Shown here in pieces: positions 9,313-17,384 of a stretch of 44,633 nucleotides of DNA. The notes beneath the pieces are model-generated. The model made no database searches. It had not been told where the DNA came from and saw only the letters and a program-made list of their open reading frames with translations. Source of the stretch: Bdellovibrio sp. (lineage in GTDB: Bacteria > Bdellovibrionota > Bdellovibrionia > Bdellovibrionales > Bdellovibrionaceae); assembly GCA_014376435.1 (NCBI GenBank), contig JACMRL010000022.1:1-44633 (forward strand). Reading direction: 5' to 3'. Within the stretch, counting starts at the first letter, position 1; every line of letters begins with the position of its first letter. The translations under genes were made by a program, and so were the position numbers.

Positions 9313-9486
9313 TTATTTCAACATCGTCTTTTTTAAAATAGATTGAAATGAATTTTTGGGATCTTTATCTGAATAATTATTTTTTTCAGAAGAAGATGGC
9401 TCTCTATGTAAGGCTTGAGATTTACCATTATCTTTTAAGTCCATGGCGTTCTTATAAATTTTAACTACTTTTTGAACAGGCATCAT
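9313..9486 (-). CDS. Small hydrophilic protein, 57 residues, unknown
   Basis: The frame could be extended to a GTG at 9504, but an AAAGGAGAG ribosome binding site lies inside that extension, immediately before two consecutive ATG codons. The true start is therefore ATG 9486 (or 9483). The product is lysine- and serine-rich and polar throughout (for example SSSEKNNYSDKDPKN), probably disordered in its second half, with an N-terminal helix (VQKVVKIYKNAM). No family recognised. The strong Shine-Dalgarno makes a translated gene likely despite the small size. Confidence 0.5.
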   Translation of the reverse strand: MMPVQKVVKIYKNAMDLKDNGKSQALHREPSSSEKNNYSDKDPKNSFQSILKKTMLK

Positions 9487-9842
9487 AAACTCTCCTTTGA
9501 TCACAGATTGATTAACTTCTTATTATCTATAAAAGCAAAACGTGCACCAGGCATCGCAGGCTCTTGTCAAAATAAACTAGTACCCAAATCGAAATTGCAA
9601 TACTTACTCCTTTTTTGCCACGCTGGTCTTGCTTTCTAAACGGTAAATTAGGTACTAGATAAAAGTTAAATTTAGAAAAAAATGATAAAAATATCTTCAA
9701 ATGAAATTAAAGTTACATACACAAAAACAATAAATTTATTTTTCCGTAGTATGCTTTATTTTTATTTAAAAAAATAAATCTTGCGTCTAGACGTATTTTT
9801 TATTCCGTAACGTTGTATGATATGGCTAAAGGAGTAAAAGCT
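9487..9842. other. 356-bp AT-rich intergenic region with palindromes
   Basis: No coding frame of note is visible. The part nearest the hibernation-factor gene is very AT-rich and holds a perfect 12-bp palindrome AATAAATTTATT (9729-9740), an AT-only hairpin (TTTATTTTT / AAAAATAAA, about 9755-9778) and a perfect 10-bp palindrome CGTCTAGACG (9784-9793). These are candidate binding sites for the divergent promoters of the flanking genes. An 8-bp inverted repeat CTAGTACC/GGTACTAG (9577-9584, 9651-9658) could be chance. I cannot place a confident -35/-10 pair. Confidence 0.35.
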
Positions 9843-10250
9843 ATGAAAACAAATGTAGTATTTAAGGATTTTCAAGGGTTTGAGCATCTGAATGGTTTCG
9901 TGAATGAGGCGCTAGAGGATACGCTGGGTAAGTTTGAAGGGCGCAGGCCCATTGAAGTAAAAGTCATCGTTGGTACGGCACACGCAAAACACCAGGGGCA
10001 ACCTTTGCAGTTCGTGTGTGAAGCATTATTTACTTCGAATCGTAGTAAAAATCTTTTCGCCAAAAAAACGCACGCAAATTTTTACACCGCCGTGAAATCG
10101 TGCATGAAAAGTTTAGAAAGAATCATCCGGCGAGAAATGAAAACGAAAGTTCAAAAACACCGACGAAATACGCAAGAATTACCAGCCTACAATTACGGTA
10201 AGCCGATTGATGAAAACTCAGAGCAAGAAATGACTCAGCCAACAGGATAG
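9843..10250 (+). CDS. hpf: Ribosome hibernation promoting factor (HPF/RaiA family)
   Basis: The ATG at 9843 is chosen because GGAG lies 8 bases upstream; the ten codons before it would place the ribosome binding site inside the gene. The resulting 135-residue protein has the beta-alpha-beta-beta-beta-alpha pattern of the HPF/sigma-54 modulation (S30AE) family: MKTNVVFKDF, a first helix (LNGFVNEALEDTLGKF), strands IEVKVIVG and QFVCEALF, and the second helix ANFYTAVKSCMKSLERIIRR with its basic face. Such proteins bind the 30S decoding region and inactivate ribosomes in stationary phase. The tail after residue 110 is short and low-complexity, so this is the short rather than the long form. A strong terminator follows, so the gene is probably monocistronic. 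Confidence 0.8.
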   Translation: MKTNVVFKDFQGFEHLNGFVNEALEDTLGKFEGRRPIEVKVIVGTAHAKHQGQPLQFVCEALFTSNRSKNLFAKKTHANFYTAVKSCMKSLERIIRREMKTKVQKHRRNTQELPAYNYGKPIDENSEQEMTQPTG

Positions 10251-10273
10251 AGATTGATGAACCATTTAATTTT

Positions 10274-10308
10274 AAAAAGGCTTCGCATGCAGCGAAGCCT
10301 TTTTTTTT
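10274..10308 (+). terminator. Strong rho-independent terminator
   Basis: A perfect stem AAGGCTTCGC / GCGAAGCCTT with a loop of about 5 bases (ATGCA) is followed by a run of nine Ts and preceded by As. It lies 24 bp after the stop of hpf and separates it from the hybrid kinase gene downstream. Confidence 0.92.
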
Positions 10309-10438
10309 GGAATCACTTTTGCTGTTCTTTAACATAAATCGTCTTTATGCTCTAAAAACGATTTGAGAATAAAAAGAAAAGAAAAATACGACCTAAGTCT
10401 GGAAATTTTCCCCTGAACGCAGAGTCAACGGAGGTTTT

Positions 10439-12031
10439 TTGAAGCAAAATACTGAAAGAGTACTAATTTTTGCGGCCTCAACTAAAGAAGCAAACTCTGC
10501 CTCCGCATTATTATCTCAAGAAAAAATAGCTTACCATAAGTGTACTAGTTTTCAGGAGCTTCAAAATGAGGTGGATCGGGGTGTCGGGGCCGTCATTATA
10601 TCTAAAGAAGCTTTGAATCCTGAAACAATCGCCGAACTTTCTCTTAAATTAAGAAAACAACCAACATGGTCATTTTTACCAGTGATTGTTTTAGTCAGTC
10701 CGAATGATGTTCAAGCACAAAACGAAGCCACCGTGAAGTTGATTAAGTCTTTGCGTAATGTAAATTTATTAGAACGCCCGGTACGTTCTGGTGCGCTACT
10801 CAGCGTGGTACAAGCCGTTCTAGCAGATCGTAAGCGACAATATAAAGTTCGCGATCTTTTATCAGCGTTAGAGAATTCTAAAAAAGAAGCTGTAGCTGCA
10901 AATGATGCTAAAAGTGCTTTTTTAGCAAATATGAGCCACGAAATTCGCACTCCACTGGGAGCCATTTTAGGATTTTCAGAATTATTAGTCAGTGGCAGCC
11001 AGTCAGAGCGTGAACAGTATTTAGAAACAATTCGTCGTAACGGTAATTTATTGCAAACTTTGGTAGACGACATCCTAGATTTAGCAAAAGTTGAATCTCC
11101 AAATTTTGAAACCGAGGCGATTGAAATTTCATTAAAGCAATTAATTTCAGAGATCGTAGATATTTTTGAACCTAAAACTGCCGATAAAAACTTAGGTTTT
11201 ATGATTCATTTTGATTGCCAAGATTGTGATTTAATCGAAACCGATCCAATACGTCTTAAACAAATTTTAATAAATATCTTAGGTAATGCGATCAAGTTTA
11301 CCGTTGATGGCCACATTGCCCTAAGAGTGAAAGCTACGCCGATCGCAAAAACAAATAAGACCCACATCGTTATTGAAGTTTGCGACACCGGTATCGGTAT
11401 TTCTAAAGAGCAGGCAGAGAAGCTTTTTAAGCCATTCACTCAAGCTGATAATTCAATGACTCGTCAATATGGCGGAACAGGTTTGGGATTAATTTTATCA
11501 AAAAAATTAGCGAACGCTTTAGGTGGCAGCGTAATATTAAAGCGCAGCACGCTAGGCAAAGGAAGCACTTTTGAAATTTCAATTGTGGCTGGTTTAGTCG
11601 ATCAGAAGAAAGTGGCTGATTTTCAAGTTTACAGAAATGGTAAGGCTCGCGCTCAAATTAAAAAACCGCTAGATAACTTGCGTATTTTAATTGTGGATGA
11701 CTCAAAAGATAATCAATTCTTAATCAGTCGTCTTTTAATAAACTCGGGTGCTCACGTTAAAACGGCAGATGATGGCTTGTATGGAATCGAAGAAGCATTA
11801 AGCCACGATTACGATGTCATTTTAATGGATGTGCAGATGCCTCGTTTGGGTGGGCTAGAGGCGACTGCACAATTACGTAAACAGCATTTCACCACGCCGA
11901 TTATCGCATTAACTGCGAACGCTCTCAAGGGTGACCGAGAAAAATGTTTGAAGGCAGGCTGTAACGACTACTTCACGAAGCCTATTCTAACGAAAGAGCT
12001 TATTCAGCGTATAGCTTCATACAGTAGTTAG
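10439..12031 (+). CDS. Cytoplasmic hybrid histidine kinase with N-terminal pseudo-receiver and C-terminal receiver
   Basis: This 530-residue protein has no membrane segment. Residues 6-130 have the alternating strand/helix pattern of a receiver domain (RVLIFAAST, AVIISKEA, PVIVLVSP, LLERPV), but the phospho-acceptor position is occupied by AVIIS with no Asp and the first strand lacks the acidic pair, so it is a pseudo-receiver. HisKA follows (His167 in SHEIRTP), then HATPase (Asn283 in NILGNAIKF; DTGIG 316-320; GGTGLGL 345-351). The C-terminal receiver (413-528) is complete: D420/D421, Asp464 in LMDVQMP, Lys514. The start codon is TTG directly after GGAGG plus four Ts. It closely resembles the kinase at 1448-3238 from HisKA onward, so the two are probably paralogues. 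No partner response regulator is adjacent. Confidence 0.92.
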   Translation: MKQNTERVLIFAASTKEANSASALLSQEKIAYHKCTSFQELQNEVDRGVGAVIISKEALNPETIAELSLKLRKQPTWSFLPVIVLVSPNDVQAQNEATVKLIKSLRNVNLLERPVRSGALLSVVQAVLADRKRQYKVRDLLSALENSKKEAVAANDAKSAFLANMSHEIRTPLGAILGFSELLVSGSQSEREQYLETIRRNGNLLQTLVDDILDLAKVESPNFETEAIEISLKQLISEIVDIFEPKTADKNLGFMIHFDCQDCDLIETDPIRLKQILINILGNAIKFTVDGHIALRVKATPIAKTNKTHIVIEVCDTGIGISKEQAEKLFKPFTQADNSMTRQYGGTGLGLILSKKLANALGGSVILKRSTLGKGSTFEISIVAGLVDQKKVADFQVYRNGKARAQIKKPLDNLRILIVDDSKDNQFLISRLLINSGAHVKTADDGLYGIEEALSHDYDVILMDVQMPRLGGLEATAQLRKQHFTTPIIALTANALKGDREKCLKAGCNDYFTKPILTKELIQRIASYSS

Positions 12032-12052
12032 AATTTTTCGGGTTGTTCTAAC
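12027..12052 (+). terminator. Weak hairpin after the hybrid kinase
   Basis: A 7-bp inverted repeat (GTTAGAA / TTCTAAC) starts inside the kinase stop region, with a 12-base loop. There is no T-run after it, so it is at best a weak terminator or an mRNA-end stabiliser ahead of the lipoprotein gene at 12078. Confidence 0.25.
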
Positions 12053-12077
12053 TTCAGACATATGATTTATTCTAGCC

Positions 12078-13034
12078 ATGAAATTAAGTTACAAAATTGT
12101 TTTATTTGCTGTAATGATGGGCGTACTTTTTTCGGGTTGCGCCACCGAGCTTTATAAAAGCGGGCTAAGAACTTCGCAAAAAACAGATTCACTTCATCAA
12201 GAGGGTCGGATCGCAGGAACTTCACAAATTAATTTATTTCACCAAGCATGGTTACCAAAGCAAAAATCTAAAGCCGTTGTTATGATCGTGCACGGATTAA
12301 AAGATCACAGCGATCGCTATGCAGATGTTGCGAAAAAACTTTCGGGTGAAGGATATGCAATTTATTCTTACGATCATCGTGGGCACGGGGATTCCGAAGG
12401 AAACCGTGTTTGGGTGGAAGAATTTAATGATTACATTGCAGATCTGGGAACGTATTATGATTTTGTAAAAAAAGCTGAGCCCAATAAGCCTATTTTTATT
12501 TTCGGACATGGTATGGGCGGTGCCATTGCTACCATGTTTTCGCTTAGAAAAGTGCGCTCTATTCAAGGGATGATTTTGAGCGCGCCGGCTTTGAAGGTTG
12601 GAGACGATGTTTCAAGATTTCTAATTGGTACCGCGAAGTTCTTAGGAACTGCCCTGCCTACGCTTGCGGTATTCGGTATAAAAGACGAAAATTTTTCGCG
12701 TGATCCGCAAGTGATTAAGGCGGGCAAAGCCGATCCGCTGATTTATCATCACAATGCGCCGGCTCGTACTGCTGCTGAATTACTAAAGATAATTGATTAC
12801 ATTCAAGATCACATGTCGGAAGTAAGCGATTCATTTTTAGCTTTACACGGGGATAAAGACCTTGTGACAAATCCAGAAGGCAGTAAAGAGCTTTATCAAA
12901 AAGCGATCACTCAAAATAAAAGTTTAAAAATATATCCGGGCATGTATCACGATTTATTGCACGAGCCAGAAAAAGACCAAGTTTATGCTGATATTTTAGC
13001 TTGGTTAAATAACGAAATAAAAACAATGAAGTAA
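12078..13034 (+). CDS. Alpha/beta-hydrolase (monoglyceride-lipase-like) lipoprotein with Gly in place of the nucleophile Ser
   Basis: Residues 1-20 are a lipoprotein signal with lipobox FSGC (Cys21), so the protein is membrane-anchored on the periplasmic side. The rest is the Hydrolase_4/lysophospholipase fold: oxyanion segment VHGLKDHSDRY (71-81), SYDHRGHGDSEG (97-108), acid Asp261 in LHGDKDLVTNP and His291 in MYHD. The nucleophile elbow, which in this family reads GHSMGG, is GHGMGG here (143-148), with GGT at codon 145 where AGT would encode Ser. The acid and histidine of the triad remain, so the protein is either a non-catalytic relative or uses another residue. The ATG has no good Shine-Dalgarno. 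Family call is firm; activity is doubtful. Confidence 0.87.
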   Translation: MKLSYKIVLFAVMMGVLFSGCATELYKSGLRTSQKTDSLHQEGRIAGTSQINLFHQAWLPKQKSKAVVMIVHGLKDHSDRYADVAKKLSGEGYAIYSYDHRGHGDSEGNRVWVEEFNDYIADLGTYYDFVKKAEPNKPIFIFGHGMGGAIATMFSLRKVRSIQGMILSAPALKVGDDVSRFLIGTAKFLGTALPTLAVFGIKDENFSRDPQVIKAGKADPLIYHHNAPARTAAELLKIIDYIQDHMSEVSDSFLALHGDKDLVTNPEGSKELYQKAITQNKSLKIYPGMYHDLLHEPEKDQVYADILAWLNNEIKTMK

Positions 13035-13198
13035 ATTGTCGTTGTACACAATCGATCAAAGAATTGAGGTCGATAAATTGCATCGTTTTCTATGCAAAAG
13101 TTATGTAGCGATTTGCCCCATCTTGAATGGCTCTTTGATTCATGGCTTCTTGATAGATCTAGAGTGTATTTTGATGACACTTAAGATAAATTGGTCGA

Positions 13199-14638
13199 AT
13201 GCATAAAACTGAGTCAGAAATTTCTAAAGCCATTCTCGTTGGACTTCAATTACCGGGAGTGAGCGAAGCCGAGTTACAAAGCTCGCTGGATGAATTATCA
13301 CGCCTAGTAACAACCTTGGGTTTTAAGCCAGTGGGCCGCCTGACACAAAAACGTGACTCAGAAAAAAATGCGACCGTTCTAGGTGAAGGTAAACTTCAAG
13401 ACTTAGCCAAGTGGACGGGTGGTAGCGGTGAAATTTCGAACAGCTTTGAAAAAAAGAAAAGTAAAGCGGCTTTGAAATTTGAAAAAAAAACGGAAGACAT
13501 TTTCCCGGACGAGAATCTAACGGAAGGATCTGAAAATAATCTAGACGATCATAATTCCGACGAAGTGAAAGAAGCTCCAAAAGAAATTGCAAACATCGTC
13601 ATATTTGACTGTGATTTATCGCCCTCACAATTGCGAAATGTTGAAAGTGCGGTCGGTTGCCCAGTGCTGGATCGTACCGGTGTGATTATCGAAATTTTTA
13701 GTCGTCACGCAAAAACCAAAGCTTCACGCTTACAAGTGGAAATCGCCAGACTTAGTTACGTGGCGCCACGCCTACGCGAAACAGGTGGCGGCGGAGATCG
13801 CGGCGGTGGCGGGGTCGGCGCAAAAGGCTCGGGTGAGACTAGCCTTGAATTAGATCGTAGACGTATCCGTGACCGCATTAAAGAACTTAAAACCGAATTA
13901 GGTTCGATTGATAATGAACACCTAACTCGTCGCGCGCGTCGTGATGCAGAAATCACCGTGGCTTTAGTCGGTTACACAAATGCAGGAAAATCTTCTTTGA
14001 TGCGCGCAATGACCGGCAGTGAAGTCCTGGTGGCGGATAAATTATTTGCGACCTTAGACACCACGATTCGTCCAATTTATCCAGAGTCTCGCCCAAAAAT
14101 TTTATTTTCTGATACGGTGGGTTTTATTAAAAAACTTCCGCACGATTTAGTGGCCTCTTTTAAATCAACTTTAGATGAGGCCTTAAATGCTTCGCTATTA
14201 TTATATGTCGTAGATAGTTCTGATGCGACTTTCCGTGCACAACTTGAGGTAACACAAAAAGTTTTATCGGAAGTCGGCATAACGGATACACCCAGTTTAT
14301 TGGTTTTAAATAAAATTGATCGGCTGACGCCGGAAGCATTAGTTACCTTACGAAGTCAGTATCCAGATGCATTTTTCTTATCAACACGTGATCCTGATGA
14401 TCTACAAAGACTGCGCGAGTATTTGATCGCGCGTTTTGAAGAAGGCATGATTGAACAAGAGATTTTAGTATCATACGCGCTAAAAGGCGCCGTCGGAGAA
14501 ATTCGCGCTAAATTACGAGTCATGTCCGAAACGCACAACGAAAAAGGCTTTGTCTTTAAAGTTCGCGGTAACGAAAAAGATTTAAGCCAGATCAAAACTA
14601 AATTTCGAATAGAAATTCTTAGTTCGACGGCTCTGTAA
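13199..14638 (+). CDS. hflX: GTPase HflX
   Basis: This 479-residue ribosome-associated GTPase splits stalled or stressed 70S ribosomes. The HflX N-terminal domain (10-70 and 130-190) includes GEGKLQDL and SPSQLRNVE, followed by the glycine-rich loop ETGGGGDRGGGGVGAKGSGE (194-213), the coiled linker and the GTPase domain: P-loop GYTNAGKSS (258-266), DTVGF (305-309) and NKID. A charged insert (about 72-129, rich in Lys, Glu and Asp) interrupts the N-terminal domain. Usual HflX is about 370-430 residues, so this explains the extra length. The start ATG has only a weak TTAAG upstream. The 3' end overlaps the convergent Hsp70-like gene by 20 bp. Confidence 0.95.
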   Translation: MHKTESEISKAILVGLQLPGVSEAELQSSLDELSRLVTTLGFKPVGRLTQKRDSEKNATVLGEGKLQDLAKWTGGSGEISNSFEKKKSKAALKFEKKTEDIFPDENLTEGSENNLDDHNSDEVKEAPKEIANIVIFDCDLSPSQLRNVESAVGCPVLDRTGVIIEIFSRHAKTKASRLQVEIARLSYVAPRLRETGGGGDRGGGGVGAKGSGETSLELDRRRIRDRIKELKTELGSIDNEHLTRRARRDAEITVALVGYTNAGKSSLMRAMTGSEVLVADKLFATLDTTIRPIYPESRPKILFSDTVGFIKKLPHDLVASFKSTLDEALNASLLLYVVDSSDATFRAQLEVTQKVLSEVGITDTPSLLVLNKIDRLTPEALVTLRSQYPDAFFLSTRDPDDLQRLREYLIARFEEGMIEQEILVSYALKGAVGEIRAKLRVMSETHNEKGFVFKVRGNEKDLSQIKTKFRIEILSSTAL

Positions 14639-15917
14639 ATTCATTCCATGATTTAGCGCCCTCGATCAGGCCCGATAAAATCGAATGGAAGAAGTTTTTC
14701 GTTTGTAATTTTTCGCGACCGAATCTACGTTCAAATTCCTTTTGAATAAAAGGGACGTGGGCGGTCCCGCCGGTTAAAAATACGTAATCAATCTGTTGTT
14801 CTGATAATTTGGCTTGCACAAAGCAGCGGTCAAGGGCCGCGAAAATATCGGTTTTTATTTTATCTGACCAAACTTCAAACTCAACCATCGAAAAAATATC
14901 TTCGGTTTCTAAATCAGGATAAGAGAATTTAAATTTAGCCGTCGATTTTTTTGATAAGGCTTTTTTAGTTTGTTCGATTTCTTCGAAAAACTGGAAAATT
15001 TGTTGGTCTTCAATCATCACAAACAGACGCTCGATTGAATCTTTATCTTCGTCTTTTAATGCGCATTTTTGTACTTCTTTGATAAACTGATAAGTATCAC
15101 GCTCTTTTAAATGCACGATTTGCGAAGGTTTATTCAAGCGGTCCATCACGGACGCGGGCATTTTTAATAAGTTATTTGATAAGGGCATACGGTACTGCGT
15201 CTGTGCGCCGAATGATCGGTTCAAGCGTGAGCTCATGAATACGCTATCCAATGCGTCACCCGCTAACGGGCAGCCGTCCACAGCCAATACGTCTGATTTT
15301 TCAAAAGCATTTTTGGAAATTTTCATAATCGTGAAGTCAGAAGTTCCCCCGCCGAAGTCGCCAATTAAAATTGTTTTGTCTTCTTTAATATCTCGGCGAA
15401 AATCTAAGGCGGCCGCTAACGGTTCGGGTACGAAGCGCACTTCGGTAAATCCCGCGTACTCAGCCGCTTTTTTCATTCGGTGTAAAGCAAACTCATCGGC
15501 TACTTCATCCATTGAATAGCGGGCAGGTTTGCCGATCACGGCTTTAGTAATTGTGGTTCCTAATATTTTTTCAGCGCGCTTGCGAATTTCTAATAAAAAT
15601 AATCCCACCATGGTTTCAAGACTTAATCGGCGGTTATCGAGGGCCGTCCCTAAGTAATTTGCATTCGGCAAATGAGATTTAAAAGAACGAAACAAGCGTC
15701 CTTCCATATCATTTTCTAAATATTTAGAAATCGCTTCAGCGCCGTAGAAGCAGATATCAGAATTGGGAAAATAAAGCAGGGTGCGCATCAAGCTTGGGTC
15801 TTCGCCGGACGGATCAATCGCTAAGGCTTCTTTACGCACGCCATTTTGTAAAGCACCCACCAAGGAATGGCTGGTTCCAAAATCGATCGCTAAAATGGTT
15901 TCGTTTTTTATTGCCAT
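14619..15917 (-). CDS. Hsp70-family (YegD-like) ATPase without substrate-binding domain
   Basis: The 432-residue product is an Hsp70/actin-fold ATPase. Phosphate 1 is AIDFGTSHSLVG (8-19), phosphate 2 is IGDFGGGTSDF, and the adenosine motif is LTGGTAHVPF near the C-terminus. AVIGKPARY and VPEPLAAAL are the linking Hsp70 signatures. The chain stops after the nucleotide-binding domain, as in E. coli YegD, so it is not a classical DnaK chaperone. A variable helical segment (about residues 255-350) replaces part of subdomain IIB. AAGGAT precedes the ATG. It lies 12 bp after lysC on the same strand, so the two probably form an operon. Its client or role is unknown. Confidence 0.88.
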   Translation of the reverse strand: MAIKNETILAIDFGTSHSLVGALQNGVRKEALAIDPSGEDPSLMRTLLYFPNSDICFYGAEAISKYLENDMEGRLFRSFKSHLPNANYLGTALDNRRLSLETMVGLFLLEIRKRAEKILGTTITKAVIGKPARYSMDEVADEFALHRMKKAAEYAGFTEVRFVPEPLAAALDFRRDIKEDKTILIGDFGGGTSDFTIMKISKNAFEKSDVLAVDGCPLAGDALDSVFMSSRLNRSFGAQTQYRMPLSNNLLKMPASVMDRLNKPSQIVHLKERDTYQFIKEVQKCALKDEDKDSIERLFVMIEDQQIFQFFEEIEQTKKALSKKSTAKFKFSYPDLETEDIFSMVEFEVWSDKIKTDIFAALDRCFVQAKLSEQQIDYVFLTGGTAHVPFIQKEFERRFGREKLQTKNFFHSILSGLIEGAKSWNEFTEPSN

Positions 15918-15929
15918 AGATCCTTGCGG

Positions 15930-17282
15930 TTAAACACCGGTAATAAATTTTTGGTGAAGTTTTTGGATCACGTGACTCGCGTGGCCTTCATCGACTAAGA
16001 AGCAAAAATTATGTCGACTAGCGCCGTAACAAATCATGCGTACGTTTATTTCAGAAATCGCTTCGAAAATTCTTTTCGCTAAGCCCGGCGTGTGATTGAT
16101 GTTGTTTCCAATTAATGAAACTAAACCCAAATCTTTTTCAATTTGCACTTCGGCCACTTGTGAAAGTTCAGTCATTAGCTGAGGGCTAATCGTCTCAGAG
16201 CTGTCAATGGTAACCGATACACTGATCTCAGATGTGGTGATCGCATCGATTGAAATTTTATGATCGTTAAAGATTTTAAATAATTGAAATAAAAAACCAT
16301 GAGCTTGCAACATCTCGGGCGTGCTTAGCGTGATCAGCGTTTGTTTTTTACGTAAGGCCAAGGCACGAATCAACGGCGAATTTTTAACTTCGCGTCTGAC
16401 CCAAGTACCGGGCTTGTCAGCTTCAAAACTCGAAGCGACTAGTACCGGAATATTCTGGCGAATCGCGGGTAGTAAGGTAGCCGGATGTAAAACTTTGGCG
16501 CCGAAAGTTGCAAGTTCAGACATTTCCTTAAATGAAATCTCATCAATTACAACCGCATCTTTACACAAGCGTGGGTCCGTGGTTGAAACACCGGCTACAT
16601 CCGTCCAAATTTCTAAAGTATCAGCTTTGATACCCTCCGCCAAAATAGCCGCCGAATAATCACTGCCGCCGCGTCCTAAGGTTGTTGTGGCGCCCGCAAG
16701 GGTTTGTCCGATAAAGCCCTGGGTGACGTAGACGACTTTTCCGTCTTTCAAATTCCCCAGTTTTTTTTCACATAACTTAGATATTTCGGTCGTCAGCGGG
16801 CGTGCTTTTCCGAAAGTTTCATCCGTTTTTAAAACGCTACGCACATCTAAAAGTTTAACTTTTTTTTGTGGCCAAGCCGTTTGCAAAGCTTGCGCAAATA
16901 AAACGGAGGAAAGTCTTTCGCCTAAACTAAGTAAGACATCTTTAGCCTTCGCGGAGCAATCACGTAGTAAATAAATTCCGCGCGCGATCGATTCCATTTC
17001 GGATAATAAAACTTTAAGTTCAGAAAGTGGTTCTGACGGCAAAGCTAAGTCTGTGGCTATTTTTAAGTGTTTTGTTTGAATTGATTTTGCTAAAGCTTCG
17101 GCTTCCGTTTGATTTCCATTTTCAGAGAGTTCGCCTAATTTAATTAAATCATTTGTCGTTCCTGAAGTAGCTGATACCACCACCACGCTTGAATTTCTTC
17201 GCACGCAAACTTTTGCGCTACGACTCATGCAGAGCGCATCGCCCATCGAAGTTCCGCCGAATTTTGAAACGATCCTAGACAT
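15930..17282 (-). CDS. lysC: Aspartate kinase (monofunctional, LysC type)
   Basis: Aspartokinase phosphorylates L-aspartate, the first step to lysine, threonine, methionine and diaminopimelate. The kinase domain has KFGGTSMGD near the N-terminus, the GERLS segment and the TTTLGRGGSDYSA substrate/ATP motif. Two ACT domains (after about residue 300; SLIGNNINHTPGLAKRIF and the SVSVTIDSSE strand region) should bind a regulatory amino acid. The ATG at 17282 follows GAGGGG; the frame continues 22 codons upstream to 17348 but that would bury the ribosome binding site. The 450-residue length matches E. coli LysC rather than the shorter alpha/beta form. It is divergent from the lipoprotein gene at 17385 and probably co-transcribed with the Hsp70-like gene. 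Confidence 0.94.
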   Translation of the reverse strand: MSRIVSKFGGTSMGDALCMSRSAKVCVRRNSSVVVVSATSGTTNDLIKLGELSENGNQTEAEALAKSIQTKHLKIATDLALPSEPLSELKVLLSEMESIARGIYLLRDCSAKAKDVLLSLGERLSSVLFAQALQTAWPQKKVKLLDVRSVLKTDETFGKARPLTTEISKLCEKKLGNLKDGKVVYVTQGFIGQTLAGATTTLGRGGSDYSAAILAEGIKADTLEIWTDVAGVSTTDPRLCKDAVVIDEISFKEMSELATFGAKVLHPATLLPAIRQNIPVLVASSFEADKPGTWVRREVKNSPLIRALALRKKQTLITLSTPEMLQAHGFLFQLFKIFNDHKISIDAITTSEISVSVTIDSSETISPQLMTELSQVAEVQIEKDLGLVSLIGNNINHTPGLAKRIFEAISEINVRMICYGASRHNFCFLVDEGHASHVIQKLHQKFITGV

Positions 17283-17303
17283 AAGTCCCCTCATCCGATG
17301 ATG

Positions 17304-17319
17304 GTTAAGTACGCTTAAC
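17304..17319. promoter_or_regulatory. Palindrome in the lysC / lipoprotein divergent region
   Basis: GTTAAGTACGCTTAAC is an inverted repeat with 6-bp arms and a 4-base centre, 21 bp upstream of the lysC start codon. A second dyad, TGTAA-N10-TTACA (17361-17380), ends 4 bases before the divergent lipoprotein ATG. Either could be an operator or, for the first, a small hairpin in the lysC leader. No lysine-riboswitch-sized leader exists in this 102-bp gap. Confidence 0.3.
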
Positions 17320-17384
17320 TTGTCGAACTCTTTTACACAAAAAAACACATTAAATTGATTTGTAAATTCGACCGATTACACTCT

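Noticed and set aside
9577..9658. 8-bp inverted repeat CTAGTACC/GGTACTAG as an sRNA or att site
   Set aside because: With 66 bases between arms and a short match it could easily be chance; no integrase or terminator is associated.
13127..13156. Imperfect direct repeat ATGGCTCTTTGATTC / ATGGCTTCTTGATAG before hflX
   Set aside because: Only two imperfect copies with mismatches; no evident function.
13756..13956. Long open frames opposite hflX, lptD and others
   Set aside because: They lie wholly inside strongly supported genes, have compositions typical of antisense frames (Arg/Pro/Ser-rich) and lack ribosome binding sites.
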